DNA of 64,000 bases from JBBDSJ01 sp040905025 (GCA_040905025.1 JBBDSJ010000126.1:14662-78661), one strand, 5' to 3'. Positions 27,644 to 36,106 are shown, counted from the stretch's first letter. Numbers and translations are program-made. Notes: a model not told the origin generated them from the letters alone.

Positions 27644-28666
27644 TTGAGCGCCAAACCTGCCAAGCCCCTGACAACCCCGGCGATTACACCGACCGATCGT
27701 TTCGGGATGACATTATTCCTGGCGATCGTTGTACATGCCGTTGCGGTACTCGGCGTCACGTTTCAGGCTGAAGATAAACCCGAGCCGAATTACGACACCA
27801 TGGAAGTTATCCTGGTGCAGCAACAGAGCAAGCCACCCGAGGACGCTGATTATCTGGCGCAGGCCAATCTTGAAGGCGGCGGTGACAGTGAAGAAAAACT
27901 CAGCCCGCAAACACCTTTACCGGCACCGTTTCCGGATCCGAATCCGGAGGTCGCAGCGCCACCGCCCGCCGATCCGGCGCCACCGCCCACCCCGGTAGCC
28001 GAAGCTGAAGTCGCCGAGGAAACACCGGCGCCGGAACCACTGCCCGAGCCCGAGCTGCTTGCCGCCGAAACATCGGAACCGGCCGAGCTGACAGCCGTTG
28101 AGGAAACCGAACCCACCGAAGACCCGCCGGCAGATCCGGAACCGGAACCGCAGGAAACCACGGCTGAAGCCGAACCGGCAGCGGAGCCGGTGGCCGCGAC
28201 TGAACCCACGCCACCCCGGCCGACACCGAGTGCGGCAGCATTGATCAGCAGCAGCCAAAAGATTGCCGCATTGAATGCCGAGATCCGCCGCAAAATGCAG
28301 GCGCAGGCCGAACGGCCCCGGCGCAAATTCATTTCCGCAAGTACACAGGAATACAAATACGCCAGCTATATGGAAGCCTGGCGCGCCAAGGTCGAACGTG
28401 TCGGTAATCTGAATTATCCTGAGGAAGCACGCAAACGCGGCCTGACCGGCAGCCTGATCCTTGACGTGGCATTGCGTCCGGACGGCGCGGTAGATCAGAT
28501 CACCGTCCGGCGTTCTTCCGGCAACAAGATTCTCGACGATGCGGCGATCCGCATTGTCGAGTTATCCGCGCCGTTTGCTCCGTTGCCGGACAATATCCGT
28601 GCTGAAACCGACATTCTGCATATCACCCGCACCTGGCAATTCTTGAATAACGAGCGTTTCCGCTAG
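27644..28666 (+). CDS. tonB: TonB-family energy transducer
   Basis: A TonB protein that passes proton-motive energy to outer membrane receptors. One helix (about MTLFLAIVVHAVAVLGVTF) anchors it, followed by a long Pro/Glu/Ala-rich rod (roughly residues 90-200) and a C-terminal TonB domain with LNYPEEARKRGLTGSLIL, RRSSGNKILDDAAIRIVE and FAPLPDNI. The start is uncertain: TTG 27644 is given, but TTG 27536 or ATG 27708 are possible. No exbB/exbD lies beside it. Two TonB-dependent receptors occur elsewhere in the window and may use it, though that is inference. Confidence 0.85.
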   Translation: MSAKPAKPLTTPAITPTDRFGMTLFLAIVVHAVAVLGVTFQAEDKPEPNYDTMEVILVQQQSKPPEDADYLAQANLEGGGDSEEKLSPQTPLPAPFPDPNPEVAAPPPADPAPPPTPVAEAEVAEETPAPEPLPEPELLAAETSEPAELTAVEETEPTEDPPADPEPEPQETTAEAEPAAEPVAATEPTPPRPTPSAAALISSSQKIAALNAEIRRKMQAQAERPRRKFISASTQEYKYASYMEAWRAKVERVGNLNYPEEARKRGLTGSLILDVALRPDGAVDQITVRRSSGNKILDDAAIRIVELSAPFAPLPDNIRAETDILHITRTWQFLNNERFR

Positions 28667-28710
28667 TTCGTTGACAGCGGTCAGCCCTGCAATTCTGTTA
28701 AACTGGCGCC

Positions 28711-29271
28711 ATGAAGTTTACTGATCTGACCAACCATTTCCTGATCGCCATGCCGAACCTGGCGGATCCGAATTTTCATCACACCGTGACTTTTATCTGC
28801 GCCCATAATGAAGACGGCGCAATGGGCATCGTGATCAATCGGCCGCTGGACATGCAACTTGGCGAAATCCTGTCGCAAATGGATCTGCCCACGCAAAATC
28901 CGGCGGTTGAAAGCCTGCCGGTCTATCATGGCGGGCCGGTACAGAATGATCGCGGCTTTATTCTGCACAGCCCGGACAAACAATGGGACTCGTCGATTCA
29001 GATCAGCCCGACCATCAGCGTGACAACTTCGCGTGATATTCTGCAGTCAATAGCAGCGGGCAATGGCCCGACCGAAAGTCTGGTCGCACTCGGTTACGCC
29101 GGCTGGGACGCCGGTCAGCTGGAAGTGGAACTCACCGAAAATGCCTGGCTGAGCGGACCGGCAGATGCCGATGTCATTTTCCGGCAATCGTGTGAACAAC
29201 GCTGGACTGCCGCCGCACGGGTGCTGGGTATTGATATCCAGACACTGTCAACGGATGTCGGTCACGCCTGA
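28711..29271 (+). CDS. algH: YqgE/AlgH family protein (UPF0301)
   Basis: A 186-residue member of the YqgE/AlgH family; E. coli YqgE is of similar length. Conserved landmarks: N-terminal LTNHFLIAMPNLADPNFHHTV, then ICAHNEDGAMGIVINRPL, PVYHGGPVQNDRGFILH, and LVALGYAGWDAGQLE. The biochemical function is unknown; AlgH was first linked to alginate regulation in Pseudomonas. It precedes ruvX, as in many gammaproteobacteria, and the two genes are 7 bp apart. Confidence 0.93.
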   Translation: MKFTDLTNHFLIAMPNLADPNFHHTVTFICAHNEDGAMGIVINRPLDMQLGEILSQMDLPTQNPAVESLPVYHGGPVQNDRGFILHSPDKQWDSSIQISPTISVTTSRDILQSIAAGNGPTESLVALGYAGWDAGQLEVELTENAWLSGPADADVIFRQSCEQRWTAAARVLGIDIQTLSTDVGHA

Positions 29272-29278
29272 CAAGCAC

Positions 29279-29689
29279 ATGACCGCAGCCGTGCAAACAC
29301 TGCTCGGATTTGATGTTGGTGAAAAACGCATTGGTGTTGCGGTAGGCCAGACCTTGACCGCTACGGCTTCACCACTCATTACGATTGCTGTCACGAATAA
29401 CAGACCGGACTGGGCCGGCATCACTCAACTTATTGAGGACTGGCAACCACAGGCACTTGTCGTCGGTATTCCGCTGACCATGACTGACGCACGCCAGCCG
29501 ATGACGGAGCGCGCCGAAAAATTCATGCGTCAATTGCAGGGCCGTTATAAGCTGCCAACCTATGGCATTGATGAGCGCCTGTCATCGTATGAAGCACAAA
29601 CCCGCCTGCGCAGCAGCTATGACGTTGATCCGGCTGCCGCACAGGTTATTCTGGAAACATGGCTGACGGACAATGTTCCCGGCCGATAA
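29279..29689 (+). CDS. ruvX: RuvX/YqgF, pre-16S rRNA nuclease / putative Holliday junction resolvase
   Basis: A 136-residue RNase H-fold protein. Start chosen at ATG 29279, giving MTAAVQTLLGFDVGEKRIGVAVG, which matches the family N-terminus and length; ATG 29255 would add eight residues. Acidic catalytic residues are visible in GFDVG and in IDERLSSYEA, and VVGIPLTMTD is a family motif. The family is known for processing the 5' end of 16S rRNA and has been proposed as a Holliday junction resolvase. It lies between algH and pyrR. Confidence 0.92.
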   Translation: MTAAVQTLLGFDVGEKRIGVAVGQTLTATASPLITIAVTNNRPDWAGITQLIEDWQPQALVVGIPLTMTDARQPMTERAEKFMRQLQGRYKLPTYGIDERLSSYEAQTRLRSSYDVDPAAAQVILETWLTDNVPGR

Positions 29690-29708
29690 CTTAAATTTGA
29701 CAGCAGAT

Positions 29709-30203
29709 ATGACAACACCTGACGTACAGACATTACTCGACAACATGACCAGCGCAGTGCGCGAGCTCATGGCCGGTCAGGACTACGTCATGGTTGGCAT
29801 TCACAGTGGCGGCGTCTGGGTAGCGAAAGCCCTGCATCAGGCGCTTGGACTTGAAGCCCCGCTGGGCGAACTGAGCATTGCGTTTTACCGTGACGATTTC
29901 AGCCGCATCGGCATGCACCCACATGTGCGGCCTTCACACCTGCCATTCGAGATTGAAAACCGGCATATCCTGCTGGTGGATGATGTGCTCTATACCGGCC
30001 GTACCGTCCGCGCCGCGTTAAATGAAATTTTCGATTTTGGCCGGCCGGCCAGTGTCACACTGGCGGTGCTGGTGGATCGCGGTAGCCGTGAACTGCCGGT
30101 GTATGCAGAAGTGGTCGGCACGCAGATGACGCTTAAACCCGGCGAGCATGTTAAACTGACCGGACCTGAACCCCTGACACTCGTAATTAAACAGACTCAA
30201 TAG
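29709..30203 (+). CDS. pyrR: PyrR, pyrimidine regulator / uracil phosphoribosyltransferase
   Basis: A 164-residue PyrR family protein. The PRPP-binding motif ILLVDDVLYTGRTVRAAL and the preceding IAFYRDDFSRIG segment are typical. In Gram-positive bacteria PyrR is an RNA-binding attenuator; in Pseudomonas-type operons it precedes pyrB and its regulatory role is less clear. ATG 29709 is preferred; an upstream ATG at 29673 overlaps the ruvX end. I see no obvious attenuator hairpin in the 10 bp before pyrB. Confidence 0.92.
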   Translation: MTTPDVQTLLDNMTSAVRELMAGQDYVMVGIHSGGVWVAKALHQALGLEAPLGELSIAFYRDDFSRIGMHPHVRPSHLPFEIENRHILLVDDVLYTGRTVRAALNEIFDFGRPASVTLAVLVDRGSRELPVYAEVVGTQMTLKPGEHVKLTGPEPLTLVIKQTQ

Positions 30204-30212
30204 CCCGGCGGC

Positions 30213-31202
30213 ATGACTGGCCCTCACAACATCCAACTCGATACCCAGGGCCGTCTCAAGCATTTTCTTACTACCGAAGGGTTAAGCTGCGAGCAGCTGA
30301 CCGAAATCCTTGATACTGCCGAATCGTTTGCGGCGGTGGGTGACCGGCCGGTCAAGAAAGTGCCGCTACTGCGCGGCAAAACCGTCGTAAATCTGTTTTT
30401 TGAACCCAGCACCCGCACCCGCACCACTTTCGAACTGGCTGCCAAGCGTCTGTCCGCCGACGTTCTGAACCTGAATATCGAGGCCTCGGCCACGAAAAAG
30501 GGCGAGACCCTCGCCGACACCCTGCACACCCTTGAAGCCATGCATTGCGACATGTTCGTCATCCGGCATGCCGAAAGCGGCGCCGCCCATTACATCGCTC
30601 AACAGGTCGCGCCGCACGTCAGCGTCATCAATGGTGGCGATGGCAGCCATGCGCACCCGACCCAGGCCATGCTGGATATCTTTACCATGCGCCGGCACAA
30701 ACCCGACCTGCGCAAACTTGTCGTGGCAATCGTCGGTGATATCACCCATTCGCGCGTCGCACGCTCGGAAATTCATGCACTGAAAACTCTCGGTGCCGCC
30801 GAGATCCGGGTTGTCGGCCCACGTACCTTGATCCCGGCCGGGATCGAATCGCTCGGCGTGAAAGTGTTCTATGACATGGATAGCGGTTTGAGAAATGCTG
30901 ACGTTGTGATGATGCTGCGATTGCAGCGCGAACGCATGCATGGCGCATTTCTGCCCAGCGAACATGAATACTTCCGTCGCTATGGCCTGACCATGGCGCG
31001 GCTCAAGGTGGCAAAACCGGATGTATTGGTCATGCATCCGGGGCCCATCAATCGTGGTGTTGAAATTGATTCACAGGTGGCCGATGGCCCGCACTCGGTG
31101 ATCCTGCAACAGGTCAGTCATGGCATTGCCATACGCATGGCCGTCATGTCGATGACGCTGGCACATCAGGCCAGCCGCTCTGACGCCGGAGAGCCCGGCT
31201 GA
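30213..31202 (+). CDS. pyrB: Aspartate carbamoyltransferase catalytic subunit
   Basis: A 329-residue catalytic chain that makes carbamoyl-aspartate from carbamoyl phosphate and aspartate. The carbamoyl-phosphate site FFEPSTRTRTTFE, the HAESGAAHYIAQ segment, GGDGSHAHPTQAMLD and the C-terminal MHPGPINRG are all intact. The longer N-terminus relative to E. coli PyrB fits the class that binds a dihydroorotase-like partner instead of PyrI. Consistent with that, the next gene (overlapping by one base: TGATG) is an inactive dihydroorotase homologue. Confidence 0.95.
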   Translation: MTGPHNIQLDTQGRLKHFLTTEGLSCEQLTEILDTAESFAAVGDRPVKKVPLLRGKTVVNLFFEPSTRTRTTFELAAKRLSADVLNLNIEASATKKGETLADTLHTLEAMHCDMFVIRHAESGAAHYIAQQVAPHVSVINGGDGSHAHPTQAMLDIFTMRRHKPDLRKLVVAIVGDITHSRVARSEIHALKTLGAAEIRVVGPRTLIPAGIESLGVKVFYDMDSGLRNADVVMMLRLQRERMHGAFLPSEHEYFRRYGLTMARLKVAKPDVLVMHPGPINRGVEIDSQVADGPHSVILQQVSHGIAIRMAVMSMTLAHQASRSDAGEPG

Positions 31203-32491
31203 TGCGTATCGTGATCCGTGGTGGCCGTGTGATCGATCCGGCAACACAGCTTGATGCCAGCGCCGATGTGTATATTGCCGATGGCCGCATTGCCGGCATT
31301 GACACCGTCCCCGACTTTACTGCCGACCGCGTCATTGATGCCGGTAACATGCTGGTAATACCGGGGCTGGTGGATTTGTGTGCGCGCCTGCGTGAACCCG
31401 GCCTGGAGCACAAGGCGACCATTGCCAGCGAAACCCGCGCCGCCGCTGCGGCCGGTATTACAACATTATGCGTACCACCGGACACCGACCCGGTCATTGA
31501 TACACCGGCCGTGGTCGACATGATTCAGCGCCGCAGCCGCCAGCTCGGGCGCATCAGTGTGAAAATTCTCGGCGCACTGACCCGCGGTCTTGACGGTAAA
31601 CGGCTGGCGGAAATGGACGCCCTGAAAAATGCCGGTTGTATCGGTGTCAGTAATGCCCTGCAACCGATGGCCAACGCACAGGCATTGCGGCGGGCATTTG
31701 AATATGCCGTAAGTTGTGGCTTGAAAGTATATCTTTACGCTGAAGACGCGCACCTGCGCGACAGCGGCGTCGCCAGTGAAGGCGCTGTCAGTACCCGGCT
31801 GGGACTGCCCGGCATACCTGAAACCGTAGAAACAGTAGCGCTGGCACAGGCACTATTGCTGGCCGAACAAACCGGCGCACATGTGCACTTTTGCCGCCTG
31901 AGTTCCGCCCGCGCCGTCGCCATGCTGGCCGATGCCCAGTCACGTGGCCTGGCGGTAACAGCGGACGTCGCCATTACCCATCTGCATCTGACCGACGCAG
32001 CGCTGGCACAGTACGATCCCAATTGTCATCTATTACCGCCATTGCGCAGCGAGGATGATCGACGTGCACTCTGCCGGGGCGTACAAACCGGTGTCATCAG
32101 TGCCATCTGTTCCGATCATCAGCCGCATGACGATGACGCCAAGGCCGGCCCGTTCGTGACAACACAAGCCGGCGCATCAACACTGGAACACTTGCTGCCG
32201 CTGACGCTGCAACTTGTCAGCGAGAATCATCTTGACATGACCACGGCCATCGCCGCGATCACTGCACGTGCCGCCGAAGTTCTCGGACTCAATGTGGGCA
32301 GCCTGCAGACCGGCCGCAGTGCCGATGTCTGTATCGTTGATCCGGCGGCGACATGGGTTGTCAGTGCCGACACGTTGCAAAGTGCCGGCAAGAACACACC
32401 GTTTCTTGGCCAGACATTGCAGGGCCGCGTGCAGCAAACACTGCGGCGGGGCCAATTCAGTTTTGATATTAACGATTCCAGACTCGCATGA
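31202..32491 (+). CDS. pyrX: Dihydroorotase-like subunit PyrC' (probably non-catalytic)
   Basis: A 429-residue amidohydrolase-fold protein. In active dihydroorotase the first metal motif is HxH in a D-x-HxH-LREPG context; here the matching site is DLCARLREPG, with Cys60 and Arg62 in place of both His. The Lys that is carboxylated in active enzymes is also not evident (TRGLDGK region). Later CSDHQPHDDD is partly kept. This fits the PyrC' subunit known from Pseudomonas, which holds the aspartate carbamoyltransferase in a dodecamer but has no dihydroorotase activity. It overlaps pyrB by one base and the next gene by four (ATGA), so the genes are probably co-translated. An active pyrC must lie elsewhere. 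Confidence 0.9.
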   Translation: MRIVIRGGRVIDPATQLDASADVYIADGRIAGIDTVPDFTADRVIDAGNMLVIPGLVDLCARLREPGLEHKATIASETRAAAAAGITTLCVPPDTDPVIDTPAVVDMIQRRSRQLGRISVKILGALTRGLDGKRLAEMDALKNAGCIGVSNALQPMANAQALRRAFEYAVSCGLKVYLYAEDAHLRDSGVASEGAVSTRLGLPGIPETVETVALAQALLLAEQTGAHVHFCRLSSARAVAMLADAQSRGLAVTADVAITHLHLTDAALAQYDPNCHLLPPLRSEDDRRALCRGVQTGVISAICSDHQPHDDDAKAGPFVTTQAGASTLEHLLPLTLQLVSENHLDMTTAIAAITARAAEVLGLNVGSLQTGRSADVCIVDPAATWVVSADTLQSAGKNTPFLGQTLQGRVQQTLRRGQFSFDINDSRLA

Positions 32492-33396
32492 ACGCTACTG
32501 TTGTTGACCACCCCGCGACGCGCGGCACGATTTATCCCGAAACCGGCGAAATTCTCGCGCATACCGCGCACGCGGCCGAACAATATGTGTTGCGATTGCT
32601 GGCCCCGGAAATTGCCGCGCATGCCGAACCCGGCAGTTTTGTGCATCTGCAGGTACATCCCACCTTGCTCATGCGCCGACCCATGTCGATCATGCGCGCT
32701 GATGCAAAAGCCGGCTGGATCGATATCCTTTACAAGGCGCACGGTGAGGGCACACGGCTGCTGGCAACACGTAAACCCGGCGAAACGATTGAGCTGATGG
32801 GGCCGATCGGCATACCGTTCAAGCTCAGTGGTTACCGGCCGCGGCCGCTGCTGATTGGCGGTGGCGTCGGCATGCCACCGATGGTGTTTCTGGCCGAACA
32901 TTTGCGCAAGCACGCAGCGGATACCCAGCCGCTGGTGATCCTTGGCTCGGAAGTACCGTTCCCGTTCAAGCCGCGGCCATCACAAATCCTGGTGCCGAAC
33001 CTGCCGGCCGATGTCATCGCCTGCATGCCGTTACTGGAAGACTGGGGGATCCCGAGCCGCCTGTGCAGTCAGCAGGATTTTGCCGGTTGCCACCAGGGCT
33101 TTGTCACCGATCTGGCACGTCACTGGCTGGAAGCCATGCCGAAGCGGCAGCATGAAGAAATCGAGATATTCTGCTGCGGGCCGACACCGATGTTGGAGGC
33201 CGTCGCCTGGCTGGCACAGGAATTCGATCTGCCGTGCCAGGTGTCGATGGAAGAATACATGGCCTGCGCGGTCGGCGGCTGTGCCGGCTGCGTCGTTGAA
33301 GTCATGACCGATGCCGGCCCGAGCATGCAGCGTGTCTGCGTCGATGGACCGGTCTTTGAAGCGCACCGCGTGTTCCCGCGGCCACAACCGGCATAG
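32488..33396 (+). CDS. pyrK: PyrK-like dihydroorotate dehydrogenase electron transfer subunit
   Basis: A 302-residue flavin/iron-sulphur reductase. An N-terminal ferredoxin-reductase-like FAD domain (LLMRRPMSIMRAD, the RxYS-like region) is followed by an NAD-binding domain (LLIGGGVGMPPMVFLAEHL) and a C-terminal [2Fe-2S] site with Cys260, Cys265, Cys268 and Cys284 (ACAVGGCAGC ... RVCVDGP). This is the PyrK layout of class 1B dihydroorotate dehydrogenases. The start ATG overlaps the pyrX stop (ATGA). The catalytic partner PyrDB is not next to it, so it may work with a distant pyrD or with another oxidoreductase. Confidence 0.88.
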   Translation: MNATVVDHPATRGTIYPETGEILAHTAHAAEQYVLRLLAPEIAAHAEPGSFVHLQVHPTLLMRRPMSIMRADAKAGWIDILYKAHGEGTRLLATRKPGETIELMGPIGIPFKLSGYRPRPLLIGGGVGMPPMVFLAEHLRKHAADTQPLVILGSEVPFPFKPRPSQILVPNLPADVIACMPLLEDWGIPSRLCSQQDFAGCHQGFVTDLARHWLEAMPKRQHEEIEIFCCGPTPMLEAVAWLAQEFDLPCQVSMEEYMACAVGGCAGCVVEVMTDAGPSMQRVCVDGPVFEAHRVFPRPQPA

Positions 33397-33414
33397 GTCA
33401 AGCAGCAGCCGCTG

Positions 33415-34140
33415 ATGGAGGCCATGTCGCGCCCGGTCAGTAGCCGCCAGACCGGCGTGCATCCGGAGCTGACCCGACTGCTTGCCCGGCGCCGCGCCTG
33501 CGCGTATCGCAAACCGATCCATCCGGCCAGTGCCGCCGCATTTGCCAGCGCCGATCAGTTTTACCGTGAATGCAAACAACCCGTCGTGCTGGATGCCGGC
33601 TGTGGCACCGGCGCAAGCAGTTATTTGCTGGCGGAACAACACCCCGACGCGATCATCATTGCTGTGGACAAATCCGCGTATCGCCTGGCCCGGCGGCAGG
33701 GCAAACAGCATCAGCGGGTCATGCACGTACGCGCGGACTTGATCGATTTCTGGCGGCTGGCAGCAGCCAGCGGCTGGAAACTGCAACATCACTATCTGCT
33801 CTATCCGAACCCGTGGCCGAAACCGGAACATCTGGCGCGGCGCTGGCATGGCCATCCGGTATTGCCGTGGCTGCTGGCGCTGGGCGGGACGCTGGAATTG
33901 CGCTGCAACTGGCAAGTGTATGCCGAAGAATTTGCGGCGGCGCTGACATTGCTACTGCAGCGGCCAATCAGCGCTATACGCCTCGACGACCCGGGCGAAC
34001 CATTGAGCCCGTTTGAGCGCAAATATACCGCCAGCGGCCATATCCTGTACTGCTGTCAGGCACAAATCCGGATCGGGGAACGAACCCGGTGGTTACAGGA
34101 AACCAACCAGCTGGTTCCTGGCAACCAACCGCAACCATGA
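33415..34140 (+). CDS. TrmB-like SAM-dependent methyltransferase
   Basis: A 241-residue methyltransferase related to TrmB, the enzyme that methylates guanine-46 N7 of tRNA. It has the SAM motif LDAGCGTGASSYLLAE (a variant of the EIGFGxG motif), IIAVDKSAYRLARR, and LLYPNPWPKPEH followed by RRWHGHP, close to the family's FPDPWPKxRHxKRR. The C-terminal DDPGEPLSPFERKY matches the end of TrmB-type proteins. The start is uncertain (ATG 33415 or 33424). It is the last gene of the pyr series and its 3' end carries dyads and is duplicated in the pseudogene at 38170. The ordinary TrmB may be another gene, so specificity is left open. Confidence 0.8.
   Translation: MEAMSRPVSSRQTGVHPELTRLLARRRACAYRKPIHPASAAAFASADQFYRECKQPVVLDAGCGTGASSYLLAEQHPDAIIIAVDKSAYRLARRQGKQHQRVMHVRADLIDFWRLAAASGWKLQHHYLLYPNPWPKPEHLARRWHGHPVLPWLLALGGTLELRCNWQVYAEEFAAALTLLLQRPISAIRLDDPGEPLSPFERKYTASGHILYCCQAQIRIGERTRWLQETNQLVPGNQPQP
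34091..34116. promoter_or_regulatory. Paired dyads upstream of pqqA copy 1 (candidate enhancer site)
   Basis: GGTTACAGGAAACC (34091-34104) is directly followed by AACCAGCTGGTT (34105-34116). The pair lies inside the 3' end of the trmB-like gene, about 110 bp before the sigma-54 promoter, which is a usual distance for an activator site. The first dyad is identical in copy 2. Confidence 0.35.
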
Positions 34141-34223
34141 ACCAGGCAGCAACCAGCCCTGACCAAATCCGAAAATAACATATAAACTATTGTTTTTATG
34201 GGGTTCCCAAGATAATCATGAGA

Positions 34224-34240
34224 TTGGCACGGCGAATGCA
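34224..34240 (+). promoter_or_regulatory. Sigma-54 promoter of pqqA copy 1
   Basis: TTGGCACG, GCGA, ATGCA: an excellent match to the -24/-12 consensus (YTGGCACG-N4-TTGCW) with correct GG-to-GC spacing. It lies about 58 bp before the pqqA ATG, and the same motif is conserved in copy 2. Confidence 0.75.
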
Positions 34241-34297
34241 TCATTAACAGCAAGGTGCAACTAAACGCCTGACTAATTCAAACACGGAGATACGAAC

Positions 34298-34372
34298 ATG
34301 CAATGGTCAACCCCAAGCTACAATGACATCCGCTTTGGTTTCGAAGTGACGATGTACATCAACAACAAGTAA
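34298..34372 (+). CDS. pqqA: PQQ precursor peptide PqqA, copy 1
   Basis: A 24-residue peptide, MQWSTPSYNDIRFGFEVTMY ending in INNK. It matches PqqA, the ribosomal precursor of the cofactor pyrroloquinoline quinone: Glu16 and Tyr20, the residues cross-linked into PQQ, sit in the canonical E-x3-Y spacing. A GGAGA ribosome site lies 8 bp before the ATG. The gene is too short for ordinary gene callers. It has its own sigma-54 promoter and terminator. pqqBCDE are not downstream, so the processing enzymes must be elsewhere. A 6-bp hairpin (GTAATC...GATTAC) overlaps the stop. Confidence 0.93.
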   Translation: MQWSTPSYNDIRFGFEVTMYINNK

Positions 34373-34396
34373 TCCAGTAGATTACAGTTGTTAAAC

Positions 34397-34427
34397 AAAC
34401 CCCGCTCCGGCGGGGTTTTGTTTTTTG
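34397..34427 (+). terminator. Terminator of pqqA copy 1
   Basis: AAACCCCGC, loop TCCG, GCGGGGTTT, then TGTTTTTT: a strong intrinsic terminator 24 bp after the stop. It shows that pqqA is a single-gene transcript. Confidence 0.92.
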
Positions 34428-34855
34428 GCTCATTGAAAATCTGTCAATAACTTTGGCTTCTAAACCTGCCTGTATCAGTAAAACCGATCCCAACTTGTAT
34501 GGCTAATAACGCTCGCGGGAATGAACGTATACGCGCCAAATTATCGAGTATCAAATCCGTAGCATACGCTTGAGTTGTCAGTCAGTCACCGCCAGTGCAT
34601 TCGAGTTTGGAGTAGAATAGTTCGCTGCCCTCTGCTAGGCAAACCTCTGCAGGATATAAAGGCTTCATATCATTTATAAACCGCTTCTTGCGAGTCAGTC
34701 TGACGGCAATTTTTCACGGTCAGTATCTGCTGTTTATCGTCATCAAGCCCGTTTCAGAAATTGAAAACCGGAATGCTACTGACCCAATCACTGAATTAAT
34801 CAGAGACCCCCGAACAGGCATTTAAAAACAGGCTTTTCTGTCATGAAGCACGTGA
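34428..34855. other. Noncoding region
   Basis: No supportable gene. Base composition becomes AT-richer than the pyr operon. A stray CTGAATTAATCAGAG at about 34790 resembles the terminal module of the palindromic family but no full copy is present. Confidence 0.5.
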
Positions 34856-35530
34856 TTAGATCATATTGACATTTTTTCGTATAAGGTGAACACATTTGCT
34901 GTCGTCTGTCGGATCATACGCGGCCATATAGACATCAATGTCATCTACCTGGTAAATACGTAAATTACTGGATGAAAGAAAACCTGCATAGCTAAATAGT
35001 ACTTTGAAATCAAGATTCCCTTTTTGCAATAGAATATTGATATCGTAGTATTGAAACAGCGCTGCCAATACAACAAGAAAACCGAAAGGCAAGAATGTAA
35101 TATCAAATACCAGTTCCTCAAGCGGGACACCTGTCTGGTTTCCGTACAAGTCCTGGCCTTGAAGTAGAATGATGCCAAATATAGATTGCTCGTCGAAATA
35201 CCATGTGCCGGCAGATATCATAAGCCAGTCATAACCTAGGCCTACGCATAAAAAAAGAAAATATATAAAAATCAGAATTGCGTAAATATTGAGTGGCAGC
35301 TCGAATTTTTTTTGCAACCAAACCATAAAACCAATAATCCAGATATTGATTACATAAGCAGGCAGCCAAAATAATGTATATGTGTATTGCCCGTAATTGA
35401 TATTGTTTATCTTAGCAATGGCAAAGAGAGAGATTAAATAAACAATACTGAATACCAGTATTATTTTAATGCTCCTGATATAAAAAGGTGCCCGTACGGA
35501 CTCAATCTGAGTGTTCTCTTTATTAATCAT
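34856..35530 (-). CDS. Membrane protein with lycopene-cyclase-like segment
   Basis: A 224-residue, AT-rich gene coding for a protein with about five membrane helices in the first 160 residues and a charged C-terminal part. The segment around residues 105-145 reads WYFDEQSIFGIILLQ ... GVPLEELVFDITFLPFGF. The pattern W-x-Y/F-x(4)-I-x-G ... P-x-E-E-x-x-F is what the lycopene cyclase domain (heterodimeric CrtYcd / CrtY type) shows, though the rest is not recognisable. No carotenoid gene is nearby. Composition unlike the neighbours and location between pqqA copies suggest acquisition. Treat the cyclase link as a weak inference. Confidence 0.6.
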   Translation of the reverse strand: MINKENTQIESVRAPFYIRSIKIILVFSIVYLISLFAIAKINNINYGQYTYTLFWLPAYVINIWIIGFMVWLQKKFELPLNIYAILIFIYFLFLCVGLGYDWLMISAGTWYFDEQSIFGIILLQGQDLYGNQTGVPLEELVFDITFLPFGFLVVLAALFQYYDINILLQKGNLDFKVLFSYAGFLSSSNLRIYQVDDIDVYMAAYDPTDDSKCVHLIRKNVNMI

Positions 35531-35538
35531 GGCAGTCT

Positions 35539-35940
35539 CTAGATTCTAACGAATTCATTAAAAGCTTCGAACGGCGTTTGGGCACCCAGCACTTTACATG
35601 GTCTACCGCTCAGTAGTCCTGGACCTTGCGGATTTGACACGCACTTACTTCATTAGAATCGGTTCATTTAGGAAAGTACTGGCGGATCAGGCCATTGGTA
35701 TTTTCATTGGTACCGCGACCCGGGGACTTTGTGGATGGGCAAAATACACTTGCATTTCCGTCTCCCGGTAACTAAGCGATACCTGCTCATCTCTTTACCA
35801 CGGTCATAGGTCAGCGACAACTTCATTCATCTGTTTTGGCATATACTTGAGCTTGTGGGCAAACGCCTTGTAAACACTGCTGGCATCGTGGGCCGACAGC
35901 GGCACCGTGCGGGTGGTGCGTTCGACCAGGTTCATGCGCT
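35539..35940 (-). pseudogene. IS30-family transposase remnant
   Basis: Reverse-strand fragments in changing frames match the C-terminal half of IS30 transposases: LVERTTRTVPLSAHDASSVY, then LTYDRGKEM, YFAHPQSP, GTNENTNGLIRQYFPK, and finally VLGAQTPFEAFNEF before a TAG at 35539. Several frameshifts and an in-frame stop make it non-functional, and the N-terminal half is missing. An inverted pair GCAACACG/CGTGTTGC lies just beyond it at about 35958-36003. Confidence 0.8.
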
Positions 35941-36106
35941 AACAACCTTTTGACATGCAACACGTCTCCTGAATAATGACAGCATTATTATCGCCGTGTT
36001 GCGTTGGGAATTAGATACTGCCCCTCTATGTTACAGACGTTACTGGAAGCGGCTGCAGAATTTATTCAAACCTGTTGATATACTAATAAGTGTGCATCTG
36101 CTTATT

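Noticed and set aside
27850..28356. Long Ser/Ala/Gly-rich reverse-strand frames
   Set aside because: Antisense of the Pro/Glu-rich rod of TonB; a composition artefact.
28711..29279. Alternative longer starts of ruvX inside algH
   Set aside because: The family N-terminus begins at 29279; upstream residues match nothing.
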